From Actinophytocola oryzae (lineage in GTDB: Bacteria; Actinomycetota; Actinomycetes; Mycobacteriales; Pseudonocardiaceae), in the NCBI RefSeq assembly GCF_004364325.1, contig NZ_SOCP01000015.1, positions 62,001 to 126,000 of the forward strand: DNA of 64,000 nucleotides. The letters are read 5' to 3'. Within the stretch, counting starts at the first letter, position 1. Each line of letters starts with the position of its first letter. Below, in pieces: positions 1 through 8,271 of this stretch. Below the pieces are notes generated by a model. That model was not told the DNA's origin and searched no databases. It saw nothing but the letters and a program-made list of their open reading frames with translations. Position numbers and translations under genes: made by a program.

Positions 1-1
1 C

Positions 2-442
2 GAGGAGTGCCCGAACCTGATCGGGTTCAAGGACGGGGTCGGCAACGTCGACCTCATGACGCGTGTGCATGCCCGGCTGGGGGAGCGGCTCCTGTCGATC
101 GGCGGGCTGCCCACCGCGGAGACGTATGCGATGCCGTGGCTGGAGATGGGTGTCACGACCTACTCGTCGGCGATCTTCAACTTCGCGCCGAGGTGGGCGC
201 TGGAGTTCTTCGCGGCGGTGCGGGCGCGGGACGCGGTGGGCGTCTACCGGAGGCTGGACGAGTTCGTGCTGCCCTACATCGAGATCCGTGACCGGCGCGC
301 GGGGTACGCGGTGTCGATCGTGAAGGCGGGGCTGCGTGCGGTGGGGCGTGACGCGGGCCCGGTGCGACCCCCGTTGGCGGACCTGACGGCGGGCGAGTTC
401 GATGAGCTGAACACTCTCGTGCGGAAGGTGGGTCTGTCATGA
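2..442 (+). CDS. 5-dehydro-4-deoxyglucarate dehydratase, C-terminal part
   Basis: Only the last 146 residues lie in the window; the gene begins upstream. The DapA-like aldolase-family enzyme dehydrates and decarboxylates 5-dehydro-4-deoxy-D-glucarate to 2,5-dioxopentanoate. The visible part opens with NLIGFKDG, whose Lys (codon 29-31) is the expected Schiff-base lysine, followed by the family's barrel C-terminus (PTAETYAMPW, YSSAIFNFAPRWA). The stop overlaps the next start as ATGA, so it is translationally coupled to the semialdehyde dehydrogenase that uses its product. The pathway is completed by glucarate dehydratase downstream, which makes the assignment firm over other DapA relatives. Confidence 0.9.
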   Translation, partial: EECPNLIGFKDGVGNVDLMTRVHARLGERLLSIGGLPTAETYAMPWLEMGVTTYSSAIFNFAPRWALEFFAAVRARDAVGVYRRLDEFVLPYIEIRDRRAGYAVSIVKAGLRAVGRDAGPVRPPLADLTAGEFDELNTLVRKVGLS

Positions 443-2022
443 CCGCGACGCAGGCACTGACCGGGTCGATGTTGATCGGCGCCTCGGATGTGCGGGGCGG
501 TGCGGGTGAGGTGCGTGGCGTGAACCCGGCGACCGGTGAGGTGCTCGAGCCGGCGTTCGGGCTCGGTGACGAGTCCGACGTGGACCGGGCGGTGTCCATC
601 GCGTGGCACGCGTTCCCCACCTACCGGGCCACGACGCTGGCGGCGCGGGCGGCGTTGCTCACCACGATCGCCGACAACATCGACGCACTCGGTGACACGC
701 TCGTGGCCCGGGTCGTCGCCGAGACCGGTATCCCCGACCCTCGGGTGCGCGGTGAGCTGGCGCGCACCACCAACCAGCTGCGGTTGTTCGCGTCGGTCGC
801 GGCGGACGGGCGGTTTCTCGGCGCGCGTCTGGACACCCCGGATCCCGACCGTTCGCCGTTGCCGAAGCCGGACCTGCGGCAGCGGAAGATCCCGCTGGGG
901 CCGGTCGCGGTGTTCTCGGCGAGCAACTTCCCGCTGGCGTTCTCGGTCGCGGGCGGTGACACCGCGTCCGCGTTGGCGGCGGGTGCGCCGGTCGTGGTGA
1001 AGGCGCACAGCGCCCACCCCGGCACTTCCGAGCTGGTGGGTCGCGCGATCCGTGCGGCGGTGCGGGAGCACGACCTGCCCGAGGGTGTGTTCTCGCTGCT
1101 GTTCGGTGAGGGCCGCAGCCTCGGTACCGCCCTGGTGAGGCATCCGAGGATCGCGGCGGTGGGGTTCACCGGTTCCCGGTCCGGTGGTCTCGCGCTGGTG
1201 GCGGCGGCCGCGTCCCGGCCGGTGCCGATCCCGGTGTACGCGGAGATGTCGTCGGTGAACCCGGTGATCCTGCTGCCCGGTGCGCTCGACTCCGCCGCCG
1301 CGGCGCTGGGTACCGCGTTCGTGACGTCCCTGACCACCTCGGCGGGTCAGTTGTGCACCAACCCGGGTCTCGTGTTCGCGCTCGGCGACCCCACCGAGTT
1401 CCTCGCCGCCGCCCGCGAGGCCGTGGAGGCCGCGCCGGGTGCCGCGATGCTGAGCGCCACGATCCAGCGTGCTTACACCGACGGCACGGGCAGGCTCGCA
1501 GGCACCGCGGGGGTGACGGAGGTCGCGGCGGGCGGGGTGGCCGAGGCGGTGCCCACGTGCGGGCAGGCGAGGCTGTTCGCCACCGACGGCGACACCTTCC
1601 TCGCCGACCACAGCCTGCGTGAGGAGGTGTTCGGTGCCGCGTCGCTGGTGGTGCGGGTACGGGATCTGCCGCAGTTGGAGCAGATCCTCGACACCCTGGA
1701 AGGGCAGCTGACCGCGACGGTGCACGCGACCGACACCGACCACGACACCGTCGCGGCGTTGTTGCCGCGTCTGGAGCTGCTGGCGGGGCGGGTGCTCTAC
1801 GGCGGCTGGCCGACCGGTGTCGAGGTCGGTCACGCGGTCGTGCACGGCGGCCCGTTCCCCGCCACGTCGGCGCCTGCCACGACCTCGGTGGGCACGCTGG
1901 CCATCGAGCGGTGGCTGCGGCCGGTCGCCTACCAGAACCTGCCGTCGGCGTTGCTGCCCGGGGAACTGCGGGACGGCAACCCGTTGGGTGTGGCGCGGCT
2001 GCGGGACGGGGCACCCGAGTGA
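439..2022 (+). CDS. 2,5-dioxovalerate (alpha-ketoglutaric semialdehyde) dehydrogenase
   Basis: An NAD(P)-dependent aldehyde dehydrogenase of 527 aa that oxidises 2,5-dioxopentanoate to 2-oxoglutarate, the last step of glucarate catabolism. Family catalytic residues are visible: Asn163 in SASNFPLAFS, Glu269 in YAEMSSVNP and the nucleophile Cys306 in GQLCTNPG. Length fits the KGSADH group. The ATG overlaps the preceding stop (ATGA) and its own stop overlaps the GudD start (GTGA), so the genes form one operon. ALDH families are broad, but the placement between the dehydratase and GudD fixes the substrate with good confidence. Confidence 0.92.
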   Translation: MTATQALTGSMLIGASDVRGGAGEVRGVNPATGEVLEPAFGLGDESDVDRAVSIAWHAFPTYRATTLAARAALLTTIADNIDALGDTLVARVVAETGIPDPRVRGELARTTNQLRLFASVAADGRFLGARLDTPDPDRSPLPKPDLRQRKIPLGPVAVFSASNFPLAFSVAGGDTASALAAGAPVVVKAHSAHPGTSELVGRAIRAAVREHDLPEGVFSLLFGEGRSLGTALVRHPRIAAVGFTGSRSGGLALVAAAASRPVPIPVYAEMSSVNPVILLPGALDSAAAALGTAFVTSLTTSAGQLCTNPGLVFALGDPTEFLAAAREAVEAAPGAAMLSATIQRAYTDGTGRLAGTAGVTEVAAGGVAEAVPTCGQARLFATDGDTFLADHSLREEVFGAASLVVRVRDLPQLEQILDTLEGQLTATVHATDTDHDTVAALLPRLELLAGRVLYGGWPTGVEVGHAVVHGGPFPATSAPATTSVGTLAIERWLRPVAYQNLPSALLPGELRDGNPLGVARLRDGAPE

Positions 2023-3341
2023 CCCCACCCGTGGTCACCGGCTACCGGGTCGTCCCGGTGGCGGGACGGGACAGCATGCTGCTCAACCTCAGCGGCGCGC
2101 ACGGGCCGTTCTTCACCCGCAACCTGCTGATCCTCACCGACTCCGACGGCCGCACCGGTGTCGGAGAGGTCCCCGGCGGGCCCGCGATCACCGGCACACT
2201 CACCGAGGCCCGTGACCTGGTGGTGGGTGCGCCGGTGAGCACGCACCAGGCGGTCCTGGCCACGGTCGCGCACCGGTTCGCGGGCCGTGACGCCGCGGGT
2301 CGCGGGGTGCAGACGTTCGACCTGCGGGTCGCCGTGCACGTCCGCACCGCCGTCGAGGCCGCGATGCTGGACCTGCTGGGCCAGTACCTGGAGGTGCCGG
2401 TCGCGGCGCTGCTCGGCGAGGGCCGCCAACGCGACCGGGTGCGGGCGCTGGGTTACCTGTTCTTCGTCGGCGACCGCACGAGAACCGATCTCGACTACCG
2501 GGCCGGCGAGGGCGAGGGCTGGTTCGGTGTGCGGGACCGGGAGGCGCTCGACGCGGCCGGCATCCTCGCGCAGGCGGAGGCCGCGCAGGCCCGGTACGGG
2601 TTCACCGACTTCAAGCTCAAGGGTGGGGTCCTGTCCGGTGACGCGGAGGTCGAGGTCGTGCACGCCCTGGCCGGCCGGTTCCCCGACGCCGACCTGACGT
2701 TGGATCCCAACGGTGGGTGGCGGCTGGCCGACGCGATCCGCCACGGCAACGCCCTCCGCGACGTGCTGGCCTACGCCGAGGACCCGTGTGGCGCCGAGGA
2801 CGGTTACTCCGGCCGCGAGACCCTCGCCGAGTTCCGGCGCGCCACCAACCTGCGCACCGCCACCAACATGGTCGCCACCGACTGGCGTCAGCTCGGGCAC
2901 GCCGTGCGCCAGTCCGCCGTCGACATCCCCCTCGCCGACCCGCACTTCTGGACCATGAACGGCTCGGTCCGGGTCGCGCAGCTCTGCCAGGCGTGGGGCC
3001 TGACGTGGGGTTCGCACTCCAACAACCACTTCGACGTCTCGCTGGCGATGGTCACCCACGTCGCGGCCGCCGCCCCCGGCGAGGTCACCGCGATCGACAC
3101 CCACTGGATCTGGCAGGACGGCCAGCACCTCACCACCGACCCCATCCCGCTGGTCGACGGGCACCTCACCGTGCCGGCGGCCCCCGGGCTGGGGGTGAGC
3201 CTCGACCTCGACCAGGTCGAGGCCGCCCACGAGCTGTACCGGCGTGCGGCGCTGGGGGCGCGTGACGACGCCGTCGCCATGCAGTACCTCGTGCCCGGCT
3301 GGCGGTTCGACCCGAAACGACCGGCTTTGGAGACCGTGTGA
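2019..3341 (+). CDS. gudD: Glucarate dehydratase
   Basis: An enolase-superfamily enzyme (440 aa) dehydrating D-glucarate, and possibly L-idarate, to 5-dehydro-4-deoxyglucarate. The active-site set is complete: the KxK pair Lys199/Lys201 in FKLKGG, metal ligands Asp229 (LDPN), Glu254 (AEDP) and Asn283 (ATNM), catalytic His333 in GSHSNNH and Asp360. Each lies six residues before the known E. coli GlucD position. I chose the GTG at 2019 because it overlaps the previous stop as GTGA; a longer reading would intrude into the dehydrogenase. It feeds the two upstream enzymes. Confidence 0.95.
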   Translation: MTPPVVTGYRVVPVAGRDSMLLNLSGAHGPFFTRNLLILTDSDGRTGVGEVPGGPAITGTLTEARDLVVGAPVSTHQAVLATVAHRFAGRDAAGRGVQTFDLRVAVHVRTAVEAAMLDLLGQYLEVPVAALLGEGRQRDRVRALGYLFFVGDRTRTDLDYRAGEGEGWFGVRDREALDAAGILAQAEAAQARYGFTDFKLKGGVLSGDAEVEVVHALAGRFPDADLTLDPNGGWRLADAIRHGNALRDVLAYAEDPCGAEDGYSGRETLAEFRRATNLRTATNMVATDWRQLGHAVRQSAVDIPLADPHFWTMNGSVRVAQLCQAWGLTWGSHSNNHFDVSLAMVTHVAAAAPGEVTAIDTHWIWQDGQHLTTDPIPLVDGHLTVPAAPGLGVSLDLDQVEAAHELYRRAALGARDDAVAMQYLVPGWRFDPKRPALETV

Positions 3342-4234
3342 CCGTCCTGCAGGTCTGCCCGCTGCTGCCCTCCCTCGAAGAGGCGCTGCGCGGCCAGTTC
3401 ACCGTGGTGGACACCCCGTCGCCGGAGGTGGTCGCCGCCGTCACCTCCTCCCGGCACGGTGTCACCCGCGACCAGATGGACGCCATGCCCGCACTGGGTG
3501 CGATCGTCCACTTCGGGGTCGGGTACGAGACCACCGACGTCGACCACGCCCGCGTCCGGGGTATCGCGGTGAGCAACACCCCGGACGTGCTGACCGACTG
3601 CGTCGCCGACCTCGCGGTGGGCGCCATGATCGACGTGCTCCGGCGCCTGTCCGCCGCCGACCGGTTCGTGCGCCGGGGCGACTGGCTCACCGGCTCCTAC
3701 CCGCTCGCGACCAGGGTGTCGGGCAGGCGGGTCGGGATCCTCGGTCTCGGCCGGATCGGTCGGGCGATCGCGCACCGGCTGACCGCGTTCGACGCCCGTG
3801 TGAGCTACCACTCCCGCCACCGGGTCCCCGACACCCCGTACCGCTACGTCGACTCCCCGGAAGCGTTGGCGGCGGCCGTCGACGTGCTGGTCGTGGCCAC
3901 TTCCGGCGGCGCGGCGACCGAGGGGCTCGTGTCGGCGCGGGTGCTGGAGGCGTTGGGGCCTGCCGGTTACCTGGTGAACATCGCCCGCGGCAGCGTCGTG
4001 GACGAACCCGCGCTGGTGGCCGCCCTGACCGGGGGCACGATCGCCGGCGCGGCCCTCGACGTGTTCGCCGACGAACCCCGCGTCCCGTCAGTGCTGCTCG
4101 CGATGGACAACGTGGTGCTCCTGCCGCACATCGCGAGCGCCACCACCGAGACCCGCGAGGCCATGGGCGAGCTCGCGTTCGCGAACCTGCGCCAGTTCAT
4201 GACCGACGGGACCCTGCTCACCCCGGTGCCGTGA
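3338..4234 (+). CDS. D-2-hydroxyacid dehydrogenase (NAD(P)-binding)
   Basis: A 298-aa member of the D-isomer-specific 2-hydroxyacid dehydrogenases (glyoxylate/hydroxypyruvate reductase type). The Rossmann motif GLGRIG is at residues 136-141, and the catalytic triad is visible as Arg217 (NIARGS), Glu246 (FADEP) and His264 (LLPHIAS). The start overlaps the gudD stop (GTGA), so it is the fourth cistron of the sugar-acid operon. Its role there may be reduction of a 2-oxoacid intermediate such as tartronate semialdehyde or hydroxypyruvate from a side branch; that is inference. Its 3' end overlaps the convergent DoxX-like gene by 17 nt. Confidence 0.85.
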   Translation: MTVLQVCPLLPSLEEALRGQFTVVDTPSPEVVAAVTSSRHGVTRDQMDAMPALGAIVHFGVGYETTDVDHARVRGIAVSNTPDVLTDCVADLAVGAMIDVLRRLSAADRFVRRGDWLTGSYPLATRVSGRRVGILGLGRIGRAIAHRLTAFDARVSYHSRHRVPDTPYRYVDSPEALAAAVDVLVVATSGGAATEGLVSARVLEALGPAGYLVNIARGSVVDEPALVAALTGGTIAGAALDVFADEPRVPSVLLAMDNVVLLPHIASATTETREAMGELAFANLRQFMTDGTLLTPVP

Positions 4235-4559
4235 CCAGCACCGCGACCGCGAGCAGCAGGAACCCCGCGGGCAGCCCGACCATCCGGTCACCGGCGCGCA
4301 GGTGGGTGCCGATCGCCAACGCGAAGAACACCACCAACCCCGCGGCGGCGGCCACACCCGCCCAGGGCCTCGCCAACCCCGCCAGCAAGCCGACCACGGC
4401 GACCGCCTTGGGCACCCCCAGCCACGGCAGCGACCAGGCCGGCACCCCGATCCGCCACATCGACGACCGGATCCGTTCCGCCCGCGCGAAGTCGGCCGCC
4501 GCGGAGAACAGGTTCGCCGCGGCCGCGAGCACCACGACGACGACGTGCACGACGGTCAC
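4218..4559 (-). CDS. DoxX-like four-helix membrane protein
   Basis: A 113-aa hydrophobic protein with four predicted membrane segments, characteristic of the DoxX_2 group found beside oxidoreductase and NAD(P)-binding genes. I placed the start at GTG 4559, which overlaps the stop of the upstream NmrA-like gene as GTGA; a start at 4595 would overlap that gene by 40 nt. The biochemical role of these proteins is not established. Transcription must come from the promoter in front of the NmrA-like gene. Confidence 0.75.
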   Translation of the reverse strand: MTVVHVVVVVLAAAANLFSAAADFARAERIRSSMWRIGVPAWSLPWLGVPKAVAVVGLLAGLARPWAGVAAAAGLVVFFALAIGTHLRAGDRMVGLPAGFLLLAVAVLVTAPG

Positions 4560-5371
4560 GCGCGTGTGAACAGGGCCGCGTGGTCGGCCACCCACTCCGC
4601 GAACGGTCGCGGCGGGCGCCCCAACGCCTTCTCGGCGTCGGCGCTCACGTGCGCCGGGCGCCCGGCCTCGCGCCGGTAGCGGTCCATCAACGCGGTGACG
4701 AACTCCGGCCGGTGTCCGTTGTCGACCAGCACCCGGGACGCGATCTCCACCGGGACCGGCTCCAGCCGCAGGTCACGGCCCAGGACGCGGCCGATCGTCG
4801 CGACCATCTCGGTGTGGGTGAGCGACTCGGGACCGGTCAGCAGCAGCTTGTCGCCCACCAGGTCGTCGGTGGTGAGCGCGGCGGCGGCGACGGCCGCGAT
4901 GTCCCGCGGGTCGATCGGCGCCTCGGTCGCCTCCGGGAACGGCGCCCGGACCACGTCACCCCGCCGGAGCTGCCCGCCCCACGAGTACTCGGCGTTGACC
5001 GCGAAATAGGTCGGCCGCAGGCTCACCCATTCGAGGCCGCTGTCGATCGCCGCGGCCTCGACCTCGGCGTTGCGGTCGCCGTTGAATCGCGACGGCTGCT
5101 CGTCGAGCGGCTCGTCCACGTTGGACGCGGCCAGGACCACCACCCGCCGCACCCCCTGCTCCCCGGCTCGTGCCAGCAGGTCCGCGGCGTCGAGGCCGAC
5201 AGCGCGGGCGTTGAGGAACACCCCGTCGACCCCGGTGAACTCCGGTTCCGTCACCACCTCCGCCCCGGGCAGCTCCGTCACCGAACGCGACACGGCCCGC
5301 ACCCCGGACCCGCGTAGTAACTCGACCAGGGGACGCCCGACAGTGCCTGTGGCACCAGTGACCAGGTACAT
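4556..5371 (-). CDS. NmrA-like NAD(P)-binding oxidoreductase
   Basis: A 271-aa atypical short-chain dehydrogenase of the NmrA/QOR2 type. Its N-terminal Rossmann loop is GATGTVG (residues 6-12), and no SDR Tyr-x3-Lys dyad stands out, as is usual for this group. Relatives bind NAD(P)H and act as quinone reductases or redox sensors. I chose ATG 5371 because AGGAAGG lies 7 nt before it, which is too close for the GTG at 5377. It is the first gene of a two-gene unit with the DoxX-like gene. A 31-bp inverted repeat (5384-5414) sits just upstream; such genes are often controlled by HxlR or MarR regulators, but none is encoded next to it. Confidence 0.85.
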   Translation of the reverse strand: MYLVTGATGTVGRPLVELLRGSGVRAVSRSVTELPGAEVVTEPEFTGVDGVFLNARAVGLDAADLLARAGEQGVRRVVVLAASNVDEPLDEQPSRFNGDRNAEVEAAAIDSGLEWVSLRPTYFAVNAEYSWGGQLRRGDVVRAPFPEATEAPIDPRDIAAVAAAALTTDDLVGDKLLLTGPESLTHTEMVATIGRVLGRDLRLEPVPVEIASRVLVDNGHRPEFVTALMDRYRREAGRPAHVSADAEKALGRPPRPFAEWVADHAALFTRA

Positions 5372-5383
5372 CGCCACACCTTC

Positions 5384-5414
5384 CTACGGTTTTCAGATGA
5401 TACGAAAAACATAG
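5384..5414. promoter_or_regulatory. Imperfect inverted repeat upstream of the NmrA-like gene
   Basis: Left arm CTACGGTTTTC (5384-5394) and right arm GAAAAACATAG (5404-5414) pair at 9 of 11 positions around a 9-nt spacer. It starts 12 nt before the NmrA-like ATG and lies in an unusually A+T-rich patch, so it probably combines promoter and operator. The size and symmetry suit a dimeric winged-helix repressor (HxlR/MarR type), by inference. No regulator gene adjoins it. Confidence 0.55.
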
Positions 5415-5504
5415 TACATCGGGGTGTCGAGAATGCGTGGCGGGCTCCGTCCCAGGGGACACGAGCGACCGGACAGGCCGCGGGAAACAATGGAGGAGAT
5501 GACG

Positions 5505-6002
5505 ATGCGACAGGACGAGATCACCGAGATCCTCAACCGGCCGATCAGCAAGGAGCTGCTGGCGCGTGACCTGACCCGCCTGGCCTACGTCGCCAGGGAC
5601 GGCACACCCCGCAACGTCCCGATCGCGTTCACCTGGAACGGCTCGCAGATCGTCATGTGCACCTCGAAGAACGCCCCGAAGCTGCCGTCACTGCGCGCGA
5701 ACCCCGCGGTGGCCCTGACGATCGACACCGAGGTGCACCCGCCCAGGATCCTGCTCGTCCGCGGCCGGGCCGAGCTCGACGTCGTCGACGGCATCCCGGC
5801 GGAGTACCTGCAGATGAACGGCACCTACGAGATGACCGCCGAGCAGCGCGTCGAGTGGGAGAAGGAGGTGCGGTCCCTCTACGACGGCATGGTCCGCGTC
5901 GTCGTGACCCCCACCTGGGTCAAGCTGATCGACTTCGAGACCACCCTGCCCAGCGCCGTCGAGGAGCTCGCGCGACAGCGCGCCGAGCGCGAGAACGCCT
6001 GA
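5505..6002 (+). CDS. PPOX-class (pyridoxamine 5'-phosphate oxidase-like) F420/flavin-binding protein
   Basis: A 165-aa split-barrel protein. The N-terminal part reads LARDLTRLAYVARDGTPRNVPI, continuing into FTWNGSQIVMCTS, the usual start of PPOX-fold proteins that bind FMN, F420 or haem. The substrate is unknown. I chose ATG 5505 because GGAGGAG at 5492-5498 is 6 nt upstream; three upstream ATGs in frame (5424, 5490, 5499) have no such site. Nineteen nt separate it from the DGPF-domain gene that begins the sigma-factor array, so it may be the first cistron of that unit. Confidence 0.8.
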   Translation: MRQDEITEILNRPISKELLARDLTRLAYVARDGTPRNVPIAFTWNGSQIVMCTSKNAPKLPSLRANPAVALTIDTEVHPPRILLVRGRAELDVVDGIPAEYLQMNGTYEMTAEQRVEWEKEVRSLYDGMVRVVVTPTWVKLIDFETTLPSAVEELARQRAERENA

Positions 6003-6021
6003 AACCACCCGAGGAGCCACC

Positions 6022-6426
6022 ATGAAATACCTGCTGCTCAAGCACTACCGCGGCGCGCCCGCAGCGGTGAACGACGTGCCGATGGACCAGTGGACCCCCG
6101 ACGAGATCTCCGACCACATCCAGTTCATGCGCGACTTCGCCGACCGGCTCGAAGCCGCGGGCGAGTTCGTCGACGCCCAGGCGCTCTCCCCGGAAGGCAC
6201 CTTCGTCCGCCACGACGGCGAGGGACGCCCACCGGTCACCGACGGCCCCTTCGCCGAGACCAAGGACCTGATCGCCGGCTGGATGATGATCGACGTCGAC
6301 ACCCACGAACGCGCCCTGCACCTGGCCGGTGAACTGTCCGCCGCCCCGGGTGCCGGCGGCAAACCCATCCACGAGTGGATCGAGGTGCGGCCCGTCTACA
6401 CCGACCCGCCGACCGTCACGGAGTGA
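6022..6426 (+). CDS. YCII/DGPF-domain protein, first copy
   Basis: A 134-aa protein of the YCII-related superfamily with the diagnostic VTDGPFAETKDLIAGW motif around residues 73-88. A GAGGAG site precedes the ATG. DGPF proteins are the recognised genomic partners of ECF42 sigma factors (established association; mechanism not settled). Here the stop overlaps a possible GTG start of the sigma gene, so the two are likely co-translated. A second DGPF protein lies after the sigma gene. Confidence 0.85.
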   Translation: MKYLLLKHYRGAPAAVNDVPMDQWTPDEISDHIQFMRDFADRLEAAGEFVDAQALSPEGTFVRHDGEGRPPVTDGPFAETKDLIAGWMMIDVDTHERALHLAGELSAAPGAGGKPIHEWIEVRPVYTDPPTVTE

Positions 6427-6431
6427 CCTCG

Positions 6432-7577
6432 ATGGACGAGGCACTGCTGCGCACGCTCACCCCCGAGGTGATCGGGGTCCTCGTCCGCCGCGGAGCGGAC
6501 TTCGCGGCGGCCGAGGACGCCTTCCAGGACAGCCTGGTCGAGGCGGTGCGTGTGTGGCGGGACGACCCGCCGCGCGACCCCAAGGGCTGGCTGGTCACCG
6601 TCGCGTGGCGCAAGTTCCTCGACGCCACCCGCGCCGACGCCTCCCGGCGCAGGCGCGAGGTGGCCGTCGACGCCGAACCCGAACCCGAACCCGGTGAGGC
6701 CGTCGACGACACGCTGCGGCTGTACTTCCTGTGCGCGCACCCGTCCCTGACCCCGGCGTCGGCGGTCGCACTCACCCTCCGCGCCGTCGGCGGCCTCACC
6801 ACCCGGCAGATCGCGCAGGCCTACCTCGTGCCCGAGGCGACCATGGCCCAACGCATCAGCCGCGCCAAACGGACCGTCGCGGGTGTCCGGTTCGACCGGC
6901 CCGGTGACGTCGCCACCGTGCTGCGGGTGCTCTACCTGGTGTTCAACGAGGGCTACTCCGGCGACGTCGACCTCGCCGCCGAAGCCATCCGCATCACCCG
7001 CCAGCTCGCCGCCATCACCGACCACGAGGAGGTCGCGGGACTGCTGGCGCTCATGCTGCTCCACCACGCGCGCCGCCCCGCCCGCACCGGCCCCGACGGG
7101 CGCCTCGTGCCCCTCGCCGACCAGGACCGCGGCCGGTGGGACACCGGCATGATCGCCGAGGGCGTCGACGTCCTCCAGAAGGCCCTCGCCCGCGACCGCC
7201 TCGGCGAGTACCAGGCCCAGGCCGCCGTCGCCGCGCTCCACGCCGACGCCCAGACCGCGGCGGAGACCGACTGGGTGCAGATCGTGGAGTGGTACGACGA
7301 GCTCGTGCACCTCACCGACAGCCCCGTGGCCCGCCTCAACCGGGCCGTCGCTGTCGGTGAGGCCGACGGCCCACGCGCCGGCCTCACCGCGCTCGCCTCG
7401 CTCGACCCCGCCCTGCCCCGCCACACCGCCGTCGCCGCCTACCTGCACGAACGTGACGGCGACCCCGCCACCGCGGCCCGCCTCTACAGCCAGGCCGCAC
7501 AGTCGGCGTCGAACCTTGCCGAACGCGAACACCTCACCCGACAGGCCGCGCGGCTCAACGCGCGGCTGCGCGGGTAA
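6432..7577 (+). CDS. ECF42-type RNA polymerase sigma factor with C-terminal extension, first copy
   Basis: A 381-aa sigma factor. Region 2 is near residues 20-70 (AEDAFQDSLVEAVRVW, then PKGWLVTVAWRKFLD), region 4 near 115-155 (LTTRQIAQAYLVPEATMAQR), and the long C-terminal helical extension (SNF-type TPR-like, DUF6596) fills the rest. That extension marks ECF42 and is thought to replace a classical anti-sigma. ATG 6432 has a GGAG 8 nt upstream; a GTG at 6423 overlapping the DGPF stop is the alternative. It is flanked on both sides by DGPF genes. Target promoters cannot be read from the sequence. Confidence 0.9.
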   Translation: MDEALLRTLTPEVIGVLVRRGADFAAAEDAFQDSLVEAVRVWRDDPPRDPKGWLVTVAWRKFLDATRADASRRRREVAVDAEPEPEPGEAVDDTLRLYFLCAHPSLTPASAVALTLRAVGGLTTRQIAQAYLVPEATMAQRISRAKRTVAGVRFDRPGDVATVLRVLYLVFNEGYSGDVDLAAEAIRITRQLAAITDHEEVAGLLALMLLHHARRPARTGPDGRLVPLADQDRGRWDTGMIAEGVDVLQKALARDRLGEYQAQAAVAALHADAQTAAETDWVQIVEWYDELVHLTDSPVARLNRAVAVGEADGPRAGLTALASLDPALPRHTAVAAYLHERDGDPATAARLYSQAAQSASNLAEREHLTRQAARLNARLRG

Positions 7578-7591
7578 GGAGCCCGCACGGC

Positions 7592-7942
7592 ATGATCGAC
7601 GCCATGAAGCAGTACCTGCTGAGCATCTACCAACCCGACGGCGCACCGGAGCCGGACGTGCTCGCCGAGATCAGGAACAACCTCGACGCGCTCAACGACG
7701 AGCTGCGTGCCGAGGGCGCGTGGGTGTTCGCGGGCGGGCTGCACCCGCCGGACACCGCGACCGTGCTGCGGGCCGGCGGTGAGGAGATGCTCGTGACCGA
7801 CGGCCCGTTCATCGAGGCCAGGGAGTTCCTCGGCGGGTTCACCATCATCACGGCCGCGGACCTCGACGACGCCCTGCGGTGGGGCAGGCGCCTGGCGTCG
7901 ATCCTCGCGCCGCTCGCGGTGGAGGTGCGGCCCTTCCAGTGA
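7592..7942 (+). CDS. YCII/DGPF-domain protein, second copy
   Basis: A 116-aa DGPF/YCII protein with VTDGPFIEAREFLGGFTI near residues 69-86. AAGGAG at 7576-7581 supports ATG 7592 rather than the in-frame ATG at 7604. It starts 14 nt after the first ECF42 gene and its stop overlaps the YnfA start, so all belong to one transcript. It is clearly diverged from the first copy, suggesting each DGPF protein serves a different one of the two sigma factors (inference). Confidence 0.85.
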   Translation: MIDAMKQYLLSIYQPDGAPEPDVLAEIRNNLDALNDELRAEGAWVFAGGLHPPDTATVLRAGGEEMLVTDGPFIEAREFLGGFTIITAADLDDALRWGRRLASILAPLAVEVRPFQ

Positions 7943-8271
7943 CGGTCCTGCGTTCGCTCGTGTTGTTCGCGCTGGCCGCGGTCGCCGAGATCGGCGGCGC
8001 GTGGCTGGTCTGGCAGGGTTTTCGGGAACACCGCGGCCTGTGGTGGATCGCCGCGGGCGTGCTCGCGCTCGGCGCCTACGGCTTCGTCGCCACCTTCCAG
8101 CCCGACACGCACTTCGGTCGCGTCCTCGCCGCCTACGGCGGGGTGTTCGTCGCCGGGTCACTCGCCTGGGGAGTCGTGGTCGACAAGTTCCGTCCCGACC
8201 GCTTCGACTACCTCGGTGCCCTGCTCTGCCTCACCGGCGTCGCCGTGATCATGTACGCGCCACGTCGATGA
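7939..8271 (+). CDS. YnfA-family small membrane protein
   Basis: A 110-aa integral membrane protein with four hydrophobic segments, matching UPF0060/YnfA in length (about 108 aa) and in the motifs AEIGGAWLVWQG, TFQPDTHFGRVLAAYGG and DYLGALLCLTGVAVI. YnfA proteins resemble small multidrug resistance transporters; a transport role is plausible but not shown here. GTG 7939 overlaps the DGPF stop (GTGA) and its stop overlaps the second sigma gene (ATGA), so it sits inside the ECF42 array and may be an output gene as well as a neighbour. Confidence 0.88.
   Translation: MTVLRSLVLFALAAVAEIGGAWLVWQGFREHRGLWWIAAGVLALGAYGFVATFQPDTHFGRVLAAYGGVFVAGSLAWGVVVDKFRPDRFDYLGALLCLTGVAVIMYAPRR

Noticed and set aside
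274..2028. Long reading frame antisense to the semialdehyde dehydrogenase
   Set aside because: Arg/His/Gly-rich shadow of a high-GC gene; no domain, and the opposite strand encodes a complete enzyme with catalytic residues.
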